DNA of 64,000 nt from LMDS01 sp039930465 (GCA_039930465.1 JBDTTU010000004.1:1-64000); one strand, 5' to 3'. Shown: positions 7,504 to 16,825, numbered from the stretch's first letter. The notes: generated by a model not told the origin, from the sequence alone. Numbers and translations: made by a program.

Positions 7504-8778
7504 TCAGTGCGCGGCTGGCGGCTGGTCCAGGTCGAAGGCCTTGTGCAGTGCACGCACCGCGAGTTCCATGTACTTCTCGTCGATGACGACGCTGGTCTTG
7601 ATCTCGCTCGTGGTGATCATCTGGATGTTGATGCCCTCTTCGCTCAGAACGCTGAACATGCGGCTGGCCACGCCCACGTGCGAGCGCATGCCGATGCCCA
7701 CGATGCTGACCTTGCAGATCTTCGCATCGCCGACCAGGTCGGTCGCGCCGGTCAGCGGCAGCACCTTGGCTTTGAGCAAGTCCATCGTGCGCTGGTAGTC
7801 GTTGCGGTGCACGGTGAATGAGAAGTCAGTGCGGCCATCGTGCGAGACATTCTGGATGATCACGTCGACATCGATGTTCGCATCGGCCACCGGCCCGAGG
7901 ATCAGGTGTGCAATGCCGGGTTTGTCGGTCACACCCATCAGGCTGATCTTGGCTTCGTCGCGGTTGAAGGCGATGCCCGAGACAACGGCTTGTTCCATTT
8001 TTTCGTCTTCCTCAAAAGTGATCAAGGTGCCCGACTTCGCCTCTTCCGCGATATCGATGTCCCAAGGCGTGAAGCTCGACAGCACACGCAGCGGCACGCG
8101 GTACTTGCCGGCAAACTCGACCGAGCGGATCTGCAGCACCTTCGAGCCGAGGCTGGCCATTTCGAGCATCTCTTCGAAGCTGATGCTCGTGAGCCGCCGC
8201 GCCTCGGCCACGATGCGCGGGTCGGTGGTGTAGACACCGTCGACGTCGGTGTAGATCAGGCACTCGTCGGCCTTCATCGCAGCGGCCACGGCCACAGCCG
8301 ACGTGTCGGAACCACCCCGGCCCAGCGTCGTGATGTTGCCATCGGCGTCGGTGCCCTGAAAGCCGGTGATGACCACGACCTTGCCGGCGGCCAGGTCGGC
8401 CCGCACGCGTGTGTCGTCGATGCTCTGGATGCGCGCCTTGGTGAACGACGCGTCGGTTGCGATCGGCACCTGCCAGCCGGCGTAGCTCACGGCCTGCATG
8501 CCTTCGGCCTGCAGCGCGATCGCGAGCAGGCCGACCGAGACCTGCTCGCCGGTGGCGGCGATCACGTCAAGCTCGCGCATCAGTGCGTCGGTGGTCGTGG
8601 CCGGCGAAAGCTCCTTCGCAAGACCGAGCAGGCGATTCGTTTCGCCACTCATCGCCGAAGGAACCACGACCATTTGATGGCCGGCGCGAGCCCATTTGGC
8701 AACGCGCTTGGCGACGTTGCGGATGCGCTCGGTCGAGCCCATCGACGTGCCGCCGTATTTGTGAACGATGAGTGCCAT
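7504..8778 (-). CDS. lysC: Aspartate kinase
   Basis: Aspartokinase (424 residues, typical length) phosphorylates aspartate, the first step toward lysine, threonine, methionine and diaminopimelate. The N-terminal kinase domain opens with the signature VHKYGGTSMG (residues 5-14) and contains GRGGSDTSAV. Two ACT domains follow at about 265-415 (for example SLMGVTDKPGIAH and VSIVGIGMRSHVG), the usual site of feedback inhibition by lysine and threonine. It is the last protein gene of the minus-strand run cysS-alkA-accA-tilS-lysC, with tRNA-Ser just beyond. Confidence 0.97.
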   Translation of the reverse strand: MALIVHKYGGTSMGSTERIRNVAKRVAKWARAGHQMVVVPSAMSGETNRLLGLAKELSPATTTDALMRELDVIAATGEQVSVGLLAIALQAEGMQAVSYAGWQVPIATDASFTKARIQSIDDTRVRADLAAGKVVVITGFQGTDADGNITTLGRGGSDTSAVAVAAAMKADECLIYTDVDGVYTTDPRIVAEARRLTSISFEEMLEMASLGSKVLQIRSVEFAGKYRVPLRVLSSFTPWDIDIAEEAKSGTLITFEEDEKMEQAVVSGIAFNRDEAKISLMGVTDKPGIAHLILGPVADANIDVDVIIQNVSHDGRTDFSFTVHRNDYQRTMDLLKAKVLPLTGATDLVGDAKICKVSIVGIGMRSHVGVASRMFSVLSEEGINIQMITTSEIKTSVVIDEKYMELAVRALHKAFDLDQPPAAH

Positions 8779-8868
8779 GGAAAGAATCGACAGGTCGCAA
8801 GCAGAAGGAACACTACGCCGGTAGGCGAGCCTTCGATTCTAGCTGCTGCGCCGCAGCAAACCTGGCGG

Positions 8869-10185
8869 TCAGACCGGCGCGCCTGCGCTGGGCGCCCAGC
8901 GCAGTTGAACCAGCGGTTGCCCGGGCAGGCCGATCACCCGCGCGTCGAGGCCCAGACCCGGCACGAAAACCAGTTGGCCGCCGCTGTAGAGCAGCGGGCC
9001 GACGCGGCACCACTCGGCCACGCCGGCACTCTGGAACTGCTTCTTCAAGCTGCGCGGTGGGCGCCCAGAGCCGCTCTGGAATTGCTCTGCTCCGGCACGG
9101 GGCCGAAGTTCGAGGCGCGCGAGCCAGGCCAGCGGAATGCCCTCGCCGCGCGTTCGGCCCACATGCAGGTGCCCGCCCCAGCCCGGCAGTGCATACCTCC
9201 CTGCGCGCGTCACGCTGAGCAGCTTCTCGCGCGCCGCCCTCGGCAAGACTGCCGTCGCCACGCCAGCGCCGGCGTCGAACGTCAACTGCCCACGGTACAG
9301 GCGCAACTCACCTGCTTCGGTCGGCCAACGGGCAGTGCGTGTAGTCGGCAGTTCTGCCAGAAGGCGCGTGACCAGGCTCGCTGCCGCTGAGCGGCCGGTC
9401 TGTGCGGCGAGCCAGGCGCGAAGGGCATTGCTGCGGCGTGGGCTCGACAAGGCGAGCCAAGGTCGAAGCCGCAACCGGTTTTGTTCCGCGACGCCGGCCA
9501 GGTCGAGCGTTGCCAACTCGTCGAGCGCCGCCCTTGCTTCCTGCGCCCAGCCGGCTGCGGTCGCGAGGCTCGTTTCGGCTTCGTCGAACGCATCGGAGAG
9601 CACCGGCCATACGTCGAGCCGCAGGCGGTTGCGCGCGAAGCGCCGGTCGGCGTTGCTGCCGTCTTCGATGTGTTTCAGCCGGTGGCGGCGCACGTAGGCC
9701 GCAATCTCGTCCCCCGACTTTCCGAGCCAGGGCCTTTGCCAGGTGATGCCTTCGCGTTGCACGTTTGCCGGCATGCCCGAGAGCCCCGCCACGCCGGCGC
9801 CGCGCATGGCCTGCAACAGAAAGGTTTCGGCCTGATCGCGCCGGTGGTGGGCAAGCAGCACCACTGTGGCACCCTGCCGCTGCGCCATGGCGCGCAAGGC
9901 GCGGTAACGCGCCTGCCTGGCCCAGGCTTCGACACTTTCTCCACGGGCGGGCGATGTGGCCAGCCGTGTCGACACGAACTCGACCGGCAAGCCGCGCCGG
10001 GCCCAGCGCGTGCACTGCGCTTCACACGCCGCAAGCCAGGCATCGGCGTTCGGGTTCAAACCATGGTGCACGTGCAGAGCGAAGACTTTCGCACCGAGTG
10101 CCCTTGCCTCGACCAGCGTGGCATGCAACAGCGCCGTCGAATCGCGCCCCCCGCTCCAGGCGACCGCCACGCAGCGTTCGGTCAC
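8869..10185 (-). CDS. tilS: tRNA(Ile)-lysidine synthase
   Basis: TilS converts the wobble cytidine of the CAU-anticodon tRNA-Ile to lysidine using ATP, so that it reads AUA; the enzyme is essential. The N-terminal N-type ATP pyrophosphatase domain has the PP-loop AWSGGRDST at about residues 8-16 and the conserved LLAHHRRDQAET further on. A TilS-specific C-terminal region ends the 438-residue chain. The start is taken as the GTG at 10185 (VTERCVAVAW). The frame continues upstream, but that part overlaps accA and has no TilS character. accA ends 11 bp upstream, so the two are probably co-transcribed. Confidence 0.93.
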   Translation of the reverse strand: MTERCVAVAWSGGRDSTALLHATLVEARALGAKVFALHVHHGLNPNADAWLAACEAQCTRWARRGLPVEFVSTRLATSPARGESVEAWARQARYRALRAMAQRQGATVVLLAHHRRDQAETFLLQAMRGAGVAGLSGMPANVQREGITWQRPWLGKSGDEIAAYVRRHRLKHIEDGSNADRRFARNRLRLDVWPVLSDAFDEAETSLATAAGWAQEARAALDELATLDLAGVAEQNRLRLRPWLALSSPRRSNALRAWLAAQTGRSAAASLVTRLLAELPTTRTARWPTEAGELRLYRGQLTFDAGAGVATAVLPRAAREKLLSVTRAGRYALPGWGGHLHVGRTRGEGIPLAWLARLELRPRAGAEQFQSGSGRPPRSLKKQFQSAGVAEWCRVGPLLYSGGQLVFVPGLGLDARVIGLPGQPLVQLRWAPSAGAPV

Positions 10186-10196
10186 GGGAGCGCCGC

Positions 10197-11168
10197 TCAG
10201 GATTCCTTGGTGTCGCTGAAGCGGCCGTAAGACTGCAGCCGCTCGTAGCGACGCTTGAGCAAGTCCTTGGTGCTCAGGTCGCTGACCTGGCGCAGCGCAT
10301 CGTTCAATGCTCGCTTCAGGAACGCGGCCATCTGCTTGGTGTCGCGGTGCGCACCGCCTACCGGCTCGTTGATGATCTTGTCGACCAGCCCGAGCGCCTT
10401 GAGGCGGTGCGCGGTGATGCCCAGCGCGTCGGCCGCATCGGAGGCGCGCTCCGAGGTCTTCCACAGGATCGACGCGCAGCCTTCGGGTGAGATCACCGAG
10501 TAGATCGAGTACTGCAGCATCAGCAACTGGTCGCCGACGCTGATGGCCAACGCGCCACCCGAGCCGCCTTCGCCGATGATGGTGACGATGATCGGCACTT
10601 CGAGCTGCGCCATCTCGAAGATGTTGCGGCCGATGGCTTCTGACTGGCCGCGCTCTTCGGCGCCGATGCCTGGGTAGGCACCGGGTGTGTCGACGAAGGT
10701 GAAGACCGGCAGGCCAAATTTTTGTGCCAGCTTCATCAGGCGCAGAGCCTTGCGGTAACCCTCGGGCCGCGACATGCCGAAGTTGCGCAGGCCACGCTCT
10801 TTGGTGTCGCGCCCTTTCTGGTGACCGAGCACCATGCAGGCCTGGCCGTTGAAACGTGCGAGGCCACCGACGATCGACTGGTCGTCGGCGAAATGGCGGT
10901 CGCCGTGCAACTCTTGATAGTCGGTGAAGATCTCGTTCACGTAGTCGAGCGTGTACGGCCGCTGCGGGTGGCGCGCGATCTGCGTCACCTGCCAGGGCGA
11001 CAGGCCCGAGTAGATGTCTTTCGTGAGTTGCAGGCTCTTCTTGCCGAGCCGGTCGATCTCTTCCGAGATGTCGACGGCCGACTCGTTCTGCACATAGCGC
11101 AACTCTTCGATCTTCGATTCGAGGTCCGAGACCGGTTGCTCGAAATCGAGGAAGTGTCGTTTGCTCAT
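10197..11168 (-). CDS. accA: Acetyl-CoA carboxylase carboxyltransferase subunit alpha
   Basis: This 323-residue subunit pairs with AccD to move the carboxyl group from biotin to acetyl-CoA, giving malonyl-CoA for fatty acid synthesis. The N-terminal helical lead (FLDFEQPVSDLESKIEEL) and the crotonase-like core with FVDTPGAYPGIGAEERGQSE and GEGGSGGALA are characteristic. The length matches the family. It stands between the alkA-like gene and tilS on the minus strand, with a 78-bp gap upstream. Confidence 0.97.
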   Translation of the reverse strand: MSKRHFLDFEQPVSDLESKIEELRYVQNESAVDISEEIDRLGKKSLQLTKDIYSGLSPWQVTQIARHPQRPYTLDYVNEIFTDYQELHGDRHFADDQSIVGGLARFNGQACMVLGHQKGRDTKERGLRNFGMSRPEGYRKALRLMKLAQKFGLPVFTFVDTPGAYPGIGAEERGQSEAIGRNIFEMAQLEVPIIVTIIGEGGSGGALAISVGDQLLMLQYSIYSVISPEGCASILWKTSERASDAADALGITAHRLKALGLVDKIINEPVGGAHRDTKQMAAFLKRALNDALRQVSDLSTKDLLKRRYERLQSYGRFSDTKES

Positions 11169-11246
11169 GGGGTGGGGTCCGGATGCATCAACAGCAGGGT
11201 TGAAGGGACTCGCTGGCGAGTGCTCTCGCGCAGCCGCTTTTAACGT

Positions 11247-11921
11247 TCAATAGTCGACTGGCAGGGGGTCCAGGCTGCGCCAAATGTACCATGTGGCCAC
11301 CGAGCGAAAAGGCGCCCAGGCGTCGCCCACTTCGCGTGCCTCGGCGCGTGACACCGGCTCGCCGCTGAAGTAGTTCAGGCTGATGCCCTTGAGCAGGCCG
11401 AGGTCGTCGAGCGGCAGCACGTTCGGGCGCATCAAGTGGAATATGAGGAACATCTCGGCCGTCCAGCGGCCGATGCCGCGAATCGCGACCAGCTCTTCGA
11501 TGATGGCTTCGTCGTCCATCTGCTGCCATTGGCGCACGTGCACTGTGCCCGATTCGAAGTGCTGCGCAAGATCGTTGAGGTACTCGACCTTGCGCGCCGA
11601 CAGGCCCGCCGTGCGCATCAGGCTGGTCTCGAGCGCCAGCACCGAGGCCGGCGCCAGGCGCGTCGACTGCTCTTTCACGAGCGCCACAAAACGGTCCCAG
11701 ACCGACTGTGCCGCTTTCACCGAAATCTGCTGACCGACGATAGAGCGTGCCAGCGTGGTGAATGCATCACCACGGCTTTGCAGGCGGCCTTCGCCGAACT
11801 GCGGGATCAGCTTGCGCATCACGCGGTCGCGTTTGCCCAGGTGTTTGCAGGCTTCGTCCCAGTAGTCGGGCGTGATCTCGGGCTCGGCGCCCGAGCCCTC
11901 TGCTTTGCCAGCCTTCGCCAC
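11247..11921 (-). CDS. DNA-3-methyladenine glycosylase (AlkA-type, HhH-GPD)
   Basis: A 224-residue base-excision-repair glycosylase of the HhH-GPD superfamily. The helix-hairpin-helix is visible as LVAIRGIGRWTAEM at about residues 161-174. It is followed by LMRPNVLPLDDLGL, containing the catalytic aspartate. It lacks the extra N-terminal domain of E. coli AlkA, so it is a compact version. It starts 2 bp before the cysS stop codon region (cysS ends at 11924), so the two are tightly linked and probably co-transcribed. Confidence 0.9.
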   Translation of the reverse strand: MAKAGKAEGSGAEPEITPDYWDEACKHLGKRDRVMRKLIPQFGEGRLQSRGDAFTTLARSIVGQQISVKAAQSVWDRFVALVKEQSTRLAPASVLALETSLMRTAGLSARKVEYLNDLAQHFESGTVHVRQWQQMDDEAIIEELVAIRGIGRWTAEMFLIFHLMRPNVLPLDDLGLLKGISLNYFSGEPVSRAEAREVGDAWAPFRSVATWYIWRSLDPLPVDY

Positions 11922-11923
11922 GG

Positions 11924-13297
11924 TCAGGCCTTCGTCCAGGTGGTGCCTTGCGGCGAGTCTTGCAGCACGATGCCTTGTGCCAAGAGGTCTTTGCGGATCT
12001 GATCGGCGAGCGCGAAGTCGCGCGCTGCTTTGGCCGCGGCGCGGGCCGCGATGCGCTCGTCGATGTCGACCTCGGCCATCGTGTTGCCTGCCTGCAGGTA
12101 GTCACGCGGCGGCTGCTGCAACACATTGAGCGTGGCTGCCAGATTCTTCAGCAAGGCCGCGGTCTTCAGGGAGCGCGTGCGGTTGACTTCGCCGGCCAGT
12201 TCAAACAACACCGCCACCGCCACCGGCGTGTTGAAGTCGTCGTTCATGGCGGCGCGGAAGGCCGCAGCGCGCGGCTCGGCCCAGTCGACCGCCGAGGCCG
12301 CCAGCTCGAGCCCGTCGAGCGCCGTGTACAGGCGGCGCAGCGAGTTGCGCGCGTCGTCCAGCGTCACGTCGCTGAAATTGAACGGGCTGCGGTAGTGCGT
12401 GCGCAGCATGAAATAGCGAATCGTCTCGCCGTCGAACTTCTCGAGCACTTCGCGGATGGTGAAGAAGTTGCCAAGCGACTTCGACATCTTCACGTGGTCG
12501 ACGTTGAGCAGCCCGTTGTGCGCCCAGACTACGGCCGGCGGTTTTCCGTTGGCGCCTTCGCTCTGCGCGATCTCGTTCTCGTGGTGCGGGAACTGCAAAT
12601 CCATGCCGCCACCATGCAGGTCGAACTGCTCGCCGAGCAGCGCGCAGGCCATCGCCGAGCACTCAATGTGCCAACCCGGGCGGCCCGCGCCGTAGCCCGA
12701 AGCGTATTTCGCGTCTTCCGGCTCTTCCGGCTTGGCGGCCTTCCAGAGCACGAAGTCGAGCGGGTCTTCCTTGCCGTCGAGCACCGCCACACGCTCGCCG
12801 GACCGCAGCTCGTCGATCGACTTGCCCGAGAGCTTGCCGTAGCCCGGGAACTTGCGCACCGAGTAGTTCACGTCACCGTTCGAGGCGCGGTAGGCCAGGC
12901 CCTTCGCTTCGAGCGTGCCGATCATCGCCAGCATCTGCGGCACGTGTTCGGTGGCGCGTGGCTCGTGCGTGGGGCGGGCCACGCCGAGCGCGTCGAGGTC
13001 GGTGTACATCGCCTGCACCATCTCGTCGGTCAACTGGCGGATCGGGATGCGACGTTCGAGTGCTCGGCGGATGATCTTGTCGTCGATGTCGGTGATGTTG
13101 CGCACGTAGGTCACGCGGTAACCGAGCGTGCGCAGCCAGCCGTAGATCAGGTCGAACGCGACCATCATGCGGGCGTGGCCCACATGGCACAGGTCGTAGA
13201 TGGTGATGCCGCACACGTACATCCGCACATGGCCCGGCTCGATCGGCGAGAAGCTCTCCAGCTCCCGGGTCAGGGTGTTGTGAATGCGAAGTGACAT
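11924..13297 (-). CDS. cysS: Cysteine--tRNA ligase
   Basis: Cysteinyl-tRNA synthetase, 457 residues, class I. The HIGH-type motif is HVGH (38-41) and the KMSKS loop is intact (HVKMSKSLGNF). Cys29 in YVCGITIYD is a zinc ligand in the family. The start is the ATG at 13297 (MSLRIHNTLTREL). The frame stays open some 270 codons upstream but without family similarity. It leads the minus-strand cluster cysS-alkA-accA-tilS-lysC. Confidence 0.97.
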   Translation of the reverse strand: MSLRIHNTLTRELESFSPIEPGHVRMYVCGITIYDLCHVGHARMMVAFDLIYGWLRTLGYRVTYVRNITDIDDKIIRRALERRIPIRQLTDEMVQAMYTDLDALGVARPTHEPRATEHVPQMLAMIGTLEAKGLAYRASNGDVNYSVRKFPGYGKLSGKSIDELRSGERVAVLDGKEDPLDFVLWKAAKPEEPEDAKYASGYGAGRPGWHIECSAMACALLGEQFDLHGGGMDLQFPHHENEIAQSEGANGKPPAVVWAHNGLLNVDHVKMSKSLGNFFTIREVLEKFDGETIRYFMLRTHYRSPFNFSDVTLDDARNSLRRLYTALDGLELAASAVDWAEPRAAAFRAAMNDDFNTPVAVAVLFELAGEVNRTRSLKTAALLKNLAATLNVLQQPPRDYLQAGNTMAEVDIDERIAARAAAKAARDFALADQIRKDLLAQGIVLQDSPQGTTWTKA

Positions 13298-13525
13298 GGG
13301 CCGATGGGCAATTGCAGGCCCGTTGCAGCACCAGGCGCGCAGGGCTTCAAGCAGGGTCGGTGGGGTGGGACGAAGCTGCGGCAACATGCTTGCAACAAGC
13401 CCCGCGCAAGCCTGCGAACAAGAGGCCTGCACTACAATCGAATCAGTATAGCGGGCCGCGGCGAGAGCGCCGCATCGCTTCCACGCACCCCACCCCTCAC
13501 GCCCGATTCGTCTTTGCGGACGCCG

Positions 13526-14077
13526 ATGATTCGTTTGCCCCACCTGCTTGCCGGATCGTTGCTGTTCGTGTTGCTCGGCACCTGTGCACCGGCGCGCGCC
13601 GATGCCTTGAGCGACGTGCACAGCCTGCACTATTCCGGCCAGTCGGCAGCGGCGATGCGGCGTGCCGACGAGTTCCTGGCAAACTCCCCCAAAGACCCAC
13701 CGATGCGCTTCCTCAAGGGCGTGATGCTGGCCGACGCGAAGCGCTACCCCGAAGCCATCGAGGTGTTCCAGAAACTCACCGAAGACTACCCAGACCTCGC
13801 CGAGCCCTACAACAACCTGGCCGCCATCTACGCTGCCACGGGCGACTACATCAAGGCCCGCGCCACACTCGAGCAGGCGCTGCGCACCAACCCCGGCTAT
13901 GCCACGGCGCACGAGAACCTGGGTGATGTGTACGCCACGCTCGCAGCACAGTCCTACGCACGCGCCCTGCAGCTCGACCCGCGCAACGTGAGCGTGCCCG
14001 CGAAGCTCGCGCTGGTGCGTGAACTGTTCAAGAGCAAGCCACGCATCGTGCAGGGCACTGACACCCCGGCACGCTGA
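13526..14077 (+). CDS. Periplasmic TPR-repeat protein
   Basis: A 183-residue protein with a cleavable signal peptide (MIRLPHLLAGSLLFVLLG, probable cleavage after ARA near residue 25) and three or four TPR units. These include PMRFLKGVMLADAKRYPEAI and LAEPYNNLAAIYAATGDYIK. It is most likely a periplasmic scaffold. It is divergent from cysS and followed 32 bp later by two cyclophilin genes on the same strand, so a link to envelope protein folding is reasonable but inferred. A -10-like TACAAT at 13433-13438 may be part of its promoter. Confidence 0.8.
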   Translation: MIRLPHLLAGSLLFVLLGTCAPARADALSDVHSLHYSGQSAAAMRRADEFLANSPKDPPMRFLKGVMLADAKRYPEAIEVFQKLTEDYPDLAEPYNNLAAIYAATGDYIKARATLEQALRTNPGYATAHENLGDVYATLAAQSYARALQLDPRNVSVPAKLALVRELFKSKPRIVQGTDTPAR

Positions 14078-14109
14078 ACCCGAACCACCCCATCCCAAGG
14101 AGACAAGCC

Positions 14110-14682
14110 ATGACACACCCCCTTTCCCGCTGGGCCGGCATCACGCTGCTGGCCGTGGCGCTCGGCGCCAGCGCGTCGGCCTTCGCACAGAAGGTCAAAC
14201 TCGCCACCTCGGCCGGCGACATCGTGATCGAGCTCGACGCCGCCAAGGCGCCGAAGTCGGTCGAGAATTTTCTGCAATACGTGAAGGCCGGCCACTACAA
14301 CGGCACGGTGTTCCACCGTGTCATTCCGAATTTCATGATCCAGGGCGGCGGCATGACCGCCGACATGAAGGAAAAAGCCACGCGCGCGCCGATTCCGCTC
14401 GAAAGCAAGAACGGCCTGAACAACGAACGCGGCACGGTCGCGATGGCGCGCACCAACGACCCGAACTCGGCGACCGCGCAGTTCTTCATCAACGTGAAGG
14501 ACAACGTATTCCTGAACGCCGCCAACTCGCGCGACGGCAACGGTTATGCGGTGTTCGGCAAGGTCGTCTCGGGCATGGACGTGGTCGACAAGATCCGGGT
14601 CGTGCCCACTTCGAACAAGGGACCGCACGGCGATGTGCCGGTCGAGCCCGTCACCATCAAAACCGCCACTGTGGAGAAATGA
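14110..14682 (+). CDS. Periplasmic peptidyl-prolyl cis-trans isomerase, cyclophilin type
   Basis: A PpiA-like cyclophilin of 190 residues that speeds proline isomerisation during periplasmic protein folding. The signal peptide is clear (LLAVALGASASAFAQ, cleavage near residue 26). The cyclophilin core shows GHYNGTVFHRVIP, MIQGGG, AMARTNDPNSATAQFFIN and YAVFGKVV. Its stop overlaps the region of the next gene's start. The downstream gene is a cytoplasmic paralogue, and a 41-bp segment is identical between the two. Confidence 0.93.
   Translation: MTHPLSRWAGITLLAVALGASASAFAQKVKLATSAGDIVIELDAAKAPKSVENFLQYVKAGHYNGTVFHRVIPNFMIQGGGMTADMKEKATRAPIPLESKNGLNNERGTVAMARTNDPNSATAQFFINVKDNVFLNAANSRDGNGYAVFGKVVSGMDVVDKIRVVPTSNKGPHGDVPVEPVTIKTATVEK
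14287..14327 (+). repeat. 41-bp segment identical to 14790-14830 in the paralogous cyclophilin gene
   Basis: This segment, encoding AGHYNGTVFHRVI, is base-for-base identical in the two adjacent cyclophilin genes, although flanking sequence differs at many synonymous and amino-acid positions. It marks either strong codon-level constraint or local gene conversion between tandem paralogues. Confidence 0.85.
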
Positions 14683-14684
14683 AC

Positions 14685-15185
14685 ATGAGCACCCAGGTCG
14701 AACTCGAAACCAGCAAGGGCACGATCCGCATCGAACTCGACGAAGTGAAAGCGCCGATCTCGTCGAAGAACTTCCTCGACTACGTGGACGCCGGCCACTA
14801 CAACGGCACGGTGTTCCACCGTGTCATTCCCGGCTTCATGATCCAGGGCGGGGGTTTCGAGCCCGGCATGAAACAAAAGCCGACCAACGCGACCATCACC
14901 AACGAAGCCAACAACGGCCTGAAGAACGACCGCTACACGCTGGCCATGGCGCGCACCTCGGCGCCGCACTCGGCCAGTTCGCAGTTCTTCATCAACGCGA
15001 CCGACAACAACTTCCTGAACTTCAGCGCCGAAACGGCTTCGGGCTGGGGTTACGCGGTGTTCGCGAAAGTGGTGTCGGGCAACGACGTGGTCGACGCGAT
15101 CGAGAAGGTCAAGACCGGCAGCAAGGGCGGCCACGGCGACGTGCCGCTCGACGACGTGACGATCGTGCGCGCCTCGCGCGTCTGA
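14685..15185 (+). CDS. ppiB: Cytoplasmic peptidyl-prolyl cis-trans isomerase, cyclophilin type
   Basis: A PpiB-type cyclophilin of 166 residues without a signal peptide. Core motifs GHYNGTVFHRVIP, FMIQGGGFEPGM, ASSQFFIN and WGYAVFAKVVSG are all present. Two in-frame ATGs compete. The one at 14679 overlaps the upstream stop (ATGA), but the GGAG at 14673-14676 is spaced correctly only for the ATG at 14685, which I chose. It sits in a plus-strand run TPR-ppiA-ppiB-lpxH-mtfA with very short gaps. Confidence 0.94.
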   Translation: MSTQVELETSKGTIRIELDEVKAPISSKNFLDYVDAGHYNGTVFHRVIPGFMIQGGGFEPGMKQKPTNATITNEANNGLKNDRYTLAMARTSAPHSASSQFFINATDNNFLNFSAETASGWGYAVFAKVVSGNDVVDAIEKVKTGSKGGHGDVPLDDVTIVRASRV

Positions 15186-15206
15186 CCTGCCAATGGAAAT
15201 CCCGCA

Positions 15207-15992
15207 GTGACAGCGCTCGCTCTGCCCGCGATTGCTGCCTTCACGGCGCCGAACAGCTGGCAGGCGATCGACTTCATCAGCGACCTGCATCTGGCGCCCG
15301 ACACGCCGCACGGGTTCGATGCCTGGGCCGCGTATATGCGCTCGACACGGGCCGACGCGGTGTTCATCCTGGGCGACCTGTTCGAGGTGTGGGTCGGCGA
15401 CGACTCGCGCCACGAAGGGTTCGAGGCGGCGTGTGCCGAGGTGCTGCGCCAGGCAGCCGCCACGCGTGCCGTGGCGTTCATGGCCGGTAACCGTGACTTC
15501 CTGGTGGGCGCCGAGATGCTCGCCGCCTGCAATGTGGCGCGGCTCGCCGACCCGACCGTCATCACGGCCTTCGGCAGCCGCGTGCTGCTGACCCACGGCG
15601 ACGCGCTCTGCCTCGCCGACACCAGCTACCAGAAGTTTCGCGCCATGGTGCGCAACCCGGCATGGCAGGCCTCGGTGTTGACGCGGCCGCTCGCCGAACG
15701 ACGCGCGCTGGCGCGTGAAGTTCGCCATGAGAGCGAGCGCCGCCACGGGGCAATGCAGCCAGAGTGGCTCGATCTCGACCCGGCCGCGAGCGTCGAATGG
15801 ATGAACGCGGCCGATGCGCCGGTGCTGGTCCACGGCCACACGCATCGGCCCGCAGACCAGTTGCTGCAACCCGGCCACACCCGCCACGTGCTCAGCGACT
15901 GGGATCTTGATCAGGCCGCGACGCCACGCGCCGACGTGCTGCGCTGGACGCGCGACGGGCTGCGCCGCATCACGCCACAAGACGCGGGCTGA
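15207..15992 (+). CDS. lpxH: UDP-2,3-diacylglucosamine diphosphatase
   Basis: LpxH hydrolyses UDP-2,3-diacylglucosamine to lipid X and UMP, the fourth step of lipid A synthesis, on the inner face of the cytoplasmic membrane. The calcineurin-like metal ligands are visible in order: SDLHL (about 28-32), GDLFEVWVGDD, GNRDF, HGD and HGHTH. The start is a GTG at 15207. It follows ppiB by 21 bp and is followed 2 bp later by the mtfA-like gene. lpxK and kdsB, also needed for lipid A-Kdo synthesis, lie separately at 31-33 kb. Confidence 0.93.
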   Translation: MTALALPAIAAFTAPNSWQAIDFISDLHLAPDTPHGFDAWAAYMRSTRADAVFILGDLFEVWVGDDSRHEGFEAACAEVLRQAAATRAVAFMAGNRDFLVGAEMLAACNVARLADPTVITAFGSRVLLTHGDALCLADTSYQKFRAMVRNPAWQASVLTRPLAERRALAREVRHESERRHGAMQPEWLDLDPAASVEWMNAADAPVLVHGHTHRPADQLLQPGHTRHVLSDWDLDQAATPRADVLRWTRDGLRRITPQDAG

Positions 15993-15994
15993 CC

Positions 15995-16765
15995 TTGGCA
16001 GGCTGGTTCCAACGCTGGCGCGAGGCCAGAACGCTGCAGCACCGCGCGATCCCCGACGAGCTGTGGCAGCTCGTGCTCGCGCGCTTCCCCTTTCTCACCT
16101 GGCGCAGCGAAGCCGATCAGGCACGCTTGCGCGAGCTGGCCACCCTGTTCCTCGACGCCAAGGAATTCCACGGCGTGCAGGGGCTCGAGGTCGACGACCT
16201 GATGGCGGTCTGCATCGCTGCGCAAGCCTGCCTGCCGGCGCTCAACCTCGGTCTGGGCTGGTATGACGGCTTTGTCGGCATCGTGGTGCATGCCGACGTG
16301 GTCGTGGCGCAGCGCGAGATGCTCGACGATGACGGTGTCGTGCACCACTTCGAAGAAGAATTGTCGGGCGAGGCCATGCATGGCGGCCCGGTGATGCTGT
16401 CGTGGCGTGATGTCGAAGGCGCCGGCGAGTCAGCCGATGAAGGCTACAACGTGGTGATCCACGAGTTCGTGCACGTGATGGACATGCGCGATGGCCTGGC
16501 AGACGGCGTGCCCGCCCTGCCCGACCGCGCTGCGCACGACGAGTGGGTGGCGGTCATGGGCCAGGAATACGACGACTTCTGCGATCGCGTCGATGCTGGT
16601 GAATACACGCTGCTCGACCCTTATGCGGCGGAAGCGCCTGAAGAATTCTTCGCGGTCGCCTCGGAAGCCTTCTTCGTTGCGCCGCGCGACTTCCGGGCCG
16701 AGCATCCTGCGCTGTACCCGCTGCTGAGCAAGTTCTTCCAGCAAGACCCGGCGGCGTTTCACTGA
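15995..16765 (+). CDS. mtfA: MtfA-type zinc peptidase (M90 family)
   Basis: A 256-residue cytoplasmic protein of the MtfA/DUF980 family. E. coli MtfA is a metallopeptidase that binds and removes the Mlc repressor from PTS glucose genes. The zinc motif HEFVH is at 156-160, with downstream Asp/Glu-rich segments (EEFFAVASEAFF) typical of the family. The start codon is TTG, 2 bp after the lpxH stop, so translation is probably coupled. Whether a Mlc partner exists in this organism is not shown here. Confidence 0.88.
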   Translation: MAGWFQRWREARTLQHRAIPDELWQLVLARFPFLTWRSEADQARLRELATLFLDAKEFHGVQGLEVDDLMAVCIAAQACLPALNLGLGWYDGFVGIVVHADVVVAQREMLDDDGVVHHFEEELSGEAMHGGPVMLSWRDVEGAGESADEGYNVVIHEFVHVMDMRDGLADGVPALPDRAAHDEWVAVMGQEYDDFCDRVDAGEYTLLDPYAAEAPEEFFAVASEAFFVAPRDFRAEHPALYPLLSKFFQQDPAAFH

Positions 16766-16803
16766 GAGGCTGGCCAAGCGCAGCCGAACGCCAGACAAAG
16801 AAG

Positions 16804-16825
16804 CGGGGCCCGAAGGCCCCGTTTT
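16804..16825 (+). terminator. Rho-independent terminator between mtfA and clpA
   Basis: A 7-bp stem CGGGGCC-CGAA-GGCCCCG is followed by TTTT on the plus strand, about 40 bp after the mtfA stop. The reverse strand gives the same stem followed by CTTCTTT, so it may also serve the convergent clpS-clpA transcript. Confidence 0.8.
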
